Under the pieces are notes generated by a model, which was not told where the DNA came from, ran no database searches, and saw only the letters and a program-made list of their open reading frames with translations. A stretch of DNA of 64,000 nucleotides, from contig JBAIAA010000704.1 of assembly GCA_037893245.1 (NCBI GenBank), positions 310,001-374,000 on the forward strand. The letters run 5' to 3'. Below, one piece after another: positions 62,201 to 64,000 of this stretch. Positions within the stretch are counted from its first letter, which is position 1; the number at the start of each line of letters is the position of its first letter. A program made the position numbers and the translations under genes. This DNA comes from Crossaster papposus (taxonomy: Eukaryota; Echinodermata; Asteroidea; Velatida; Solasteridae).

Positions 62201-63238
62201 AACGCTAGCGCGTTGCTATGCACAGTGGGCATCAGTGGTCAGCTAGTCTGGTCTCAAAGTATGGGTAATAATAACAACACATATTAAAGAGACAGGGTAC
62301 CATGCATAAGCTAAAATATGGCCCCTGAACATAAAAACAAAACACTGGAAATATCGCCGAAAGAAAAGTCACGAAATGTGGAGCATTTTCACAATTTTTC
62401 TCGTTAAAAAGGTATTTATTAAAGGTAATAACAGTGCGAGGACCCGGTTATTACTGCGTGATAATGACCGGGTTGTGGGATGACCGCTGGTAATGGATTG
62501 AGCTGAAGTAATGACCGGGCCCTCGCACTGTCATTACTTGTAAGGTATTTCAAAATTAATTCAGTAGTTGTGTTTTTTATGTTTACAAACGATGTATACC
62601 CCCTTTAACATACACATACATCTACATGTACTTTGATATATGGTCCTCTTTCAATCGTCGATGAAACGGAAATTGTTAATTAGAATCCTAGAAAACAACA
62701 TTTCTCATTCTTATTTTTTAAGTGCATGTGTCACACTGACTTTTCAATATAGAGCAGTTCATCGCACTATACAATTACAACCCTTGACTTCTAATAGGCG
62801 AAACAAAAATACCTCAAAGCGATTCTATCATCTGAATTTCCTTAATGTCATTTCTAAAGGTTAAGGATTTTTATAGAAAGCTTCCTTTTTGGGAGTGGCT
62901 GTCGGCCTAATTGAATACAACTAACTTTTGCATGTACATGTGTACGCACATGTTGGTGCATGTACATGTGTACAGTGCATGTACCGTTGTACAGTGCATG
63001 TACATGTGTACAGTGCATGTACAAGTCGGCAGTGTTTTCGTATTTTTCAGTTCTTTGCCCCGGAACAGGAAATTGATTGATTCCATAAAGAAACTATTAG
63101 TGGTACTATAAATAGCAATTATAACCTGCAAGTGGCTTGAAGATAGTTCCTGCGTCCTGGCTGTGGGTTGGGTGTACATAAACGTAGCAACATGTACATG
63201 ATGTATAAATTGTACCCGTGTGTTATGCATAGGGTGGG

Positions 63239-63269
<31 letters not shown>

Positions 63270-63886
63270 AGAGTAGTTGGGCGTTTACAATAGGGTTTGC
63301 ATTTACGGGTAGTACGGGAACCTGGTACCCAATTGAAAACAAATATGGGTACGCGTCAAAGAAACCCAACCCTAAAATTGTAATCTTGGAAAATGCTGCT
63401 CAGTTGTACATGTAGGTGTTCAGACAAATATTAGGCAGACCGATTAGAAAAAGGAAATAACATCTGACAGTACCGTACATGTAACTTCACCCTCTGTCAA
63501 TTCAGATGAATGTTTCACATTACATTCACCACAGCCATGGAAGTGGTGTTGATGATAATATATAGTGGAACCATTCAAACTCATGTAATCATGTCAATTC
63601 TCTTCGCGGTTGCTGTCCGTTCCGCACTCTCGACAGGATGGTGACAATTTAAAATGATTTATCAAAATGTCATCAACATGTGCACCATCCTCGATTAAAA
63701 GTCCGAACTTTTCTGTTCCGTCAAAGTAAACAAATTAATAATGTCAATTCCAATATATTTTAATTAACAAATTCCTCACATTCTTCACCAGGAATTGACA
63801 ACAGGAACGGTGGTGGGGCCAGCGGTGCGGTTATAGGCCCGTCGTCCTTTGTGTTCGGCGAAAATATGGAAAGTCGTGTTCTTAAG
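56252..63886 (+). CDS. 5' exons of a RanBP3-like gene (partial, runs off the right edge)
   Basis: Exons: 56252-56279 (ATG, MAHVQKTVS), 56407-56451 (DLSKDETEVSGGGQN) and 63792-63886 (GIDNRNGGGASGAV, then SFVFGENMESRVLK). Joins are phase 1 and 1; the last exon ends in phase 0 at AAG|GTGAGC. The FVFG-x-N-M-x-x-RVL motif matches a segment of the nuclear-export cofactor RanBP3, which uses FG motifs N-terminal to its Ran-binding domain. The Ran-binding domain would lie beyond the window. The short N-terminus is not otherwise diagnostic, so another FG-containing Ran-binding protein remains possible. Intron 2 is 7.3 kb. Confidence 0.55.
56670..58577 (-). mobile_element. Small non-autonomous LTR retrotransposon (TRIM-like), minus strand
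   Basis: Two 248-bp direct repeats (56670-56917 and 58330-58577) differ at one base by eye and are flanked by CTAT on both sides (56666-56669, 58578-58581). Read on the minus strand the LTR starts TGTAACGG. Just inside the 5' LTR lies a primer site whose plus-strand form ATCCTGCCGACTACGCCA (58311-58328) equals the 3' end of tRNA-Ser(AGA) with CCA. A purine tract AGGGGGAGGGAG precedes the 3' LTR (plus strand 56918-56929). The 1.4-kb interior has no gag or pol. Short tandem blocks (GGTACTCGGGTAGTACAGGA, about 57355-57420) lie inside. Confidence 0.9.
58581..59767. mobile_element. 1.19-kb TIR element with subterminal GACGCACC repeats
   Basis: TAATGCACCTATC at the left and GATAGGTGCATAATG at the right are inverted, and similarity continues about 70 bp (ATTGTATGACGCACCC; GACCCCCGGGGGA). 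GACGCACC or a close variant recurs at about 58605, 58678, 58703, 58728, 59605, 59648 and 59712, clustered toward the ends like transposase binding sites. No transposase. Confidence 0.7.
59768..60372. other. Intron DNA of RanBP3-like gene
   Basis: AT-rich. Contains only a fragment resembling the GGTATACACCATTTGC MITE ends near 60253-60290. No gene recognised. Confidence 0.4.
60373..61214. mobile_element. TGTGACC-ended MITE, copy 5 (842 bp)
   Basis: AATTGTGACCTGTTCCAACG at the left and CGTTGGAACAGGTCACAATT at the right are exact inverses; GAAACCCGGACAAAGTC and its inverse follow. The middle (about 60740-61110) is a degenerate array of GAGTCCATCA and ACTCCACCAG words. Non-coding. Confidence 0.8.
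61360..61846. mobile_element. MITE with AGGCCGTGTCCGAAA ends and CTACAGCTACGG repeats
   Basis: AGGCCGTGTCCGAAA and TTTCGGACACGGCCT are inverted. Both ends are followed by runs of TACAGCTACGG and CCGTAGCTGTAG, including a second inner block at 61735-61760. About 487 bp, no coding frame. Confidence 0.75.
62425..62537. mobile_element. 113-bp mini-MITE
   Basis: GTAATAACAGTGCGAGGACC and GGCCCTCGCACTGTCATTAC are nearly perfect inverted ends, with ACCCGGTTATTAC and GTAATGACCGGG inside. Confidence 0.65.
62935..63020. repeat. TGTACATG-type short tandem repeat
   Basis: About four imperfect units of GTGTACAGTGCATGTACAT. A G homopolymer follows at about 63240-63269. Confidence 0.75.
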
Positions 63887-64000
63887 GTGAGCATGGAGGT
63901 TAAAGTGTACAAATTGACGTGATGCTGGACAGTATTCAAGCATAAGTTATGAGGGATGATTGATAAGGTCGTGGTCTATTGCTGCGTTCCAGTCGCGTCG

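Overview
The window is animal nuclear DNA. Genes are split by GT-AG introns with matching phases, introns and spacers are long and AT-rich, and dozens of short inverted-repeat DNA transposons, SINE-like repeats and one small LTR element are present. ALG6 shows it is a eukaryote with N-glycosylation. The Roc-COR-Death proteins and the repeat types suggest a marine invertebrate deuterostome, perhaps an echinoderm; that placement is inference from memory of such genomes, not proof.

Layout. (1) 1-21746: three paralogues of an unusual GTPase. Copy A (182-3112, minus) has an open main exon. Copy B (9045-12777, minus) has lost 250 bp and is frameshifted. Copy C (16963-21746, plus) has a frameshift and a 1054-bp foldback transposon in its Death-domain exon. 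A and B are head-to-tail tandem duplicates (unit about 6-9 kb including upstream DNA); C is inverted. About 4 kb of nested transposons (3849-7836) sits in the A unit and is absent from the B unit. (2) 21747-24726: repeats. (3) 24727-33791, plus: a single-pass cell-surface protein (signal peptide, FN3, FN3, Ig-like, FN3, membrane helix, short tail). One intron carries an 11-bp minisatellite. (4) 37537-43573, plus: a diverged intact fourth GTPase paralogue with five coding exons and no Death domain. (5) 46744-55975, minus: a complete 12-exon ALG6 gene. (6) 56252 onward, plus: the first exons of a RanBP3-like gene, sharing a 276-bp divergent promoter with ALG6 and running off the right edge through a 7.3-kb repeat-filled intron.

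The main discovery candidate is the GTPase family. In all four loci the Roc GTPase fold is interrupted between switch I (TEGI) and the G3 motif (WDxAGD) by about 370-400 residues holding roughly 8-9 hydrophobic helices with a shared G-L-G-C-R-[ST]-G-V-A-V-A motif. The chain then continues into G3, G4 (THKE/THRD), a COR-like region and, in copies A-C, a C-terminal Death domain encoded on two further exons (visible for B and C). This predicts a polytopic membrane protein with its GTPase split around the membrane domain and a cytosolic Death effector. Retention of the insert in the diverged paralogue at 37.5-43.6 kb argues against a chance fusion.

Only sequence reading was possible. Gene structures rest on splice consensus, phase agreement and homology recognised by eye.
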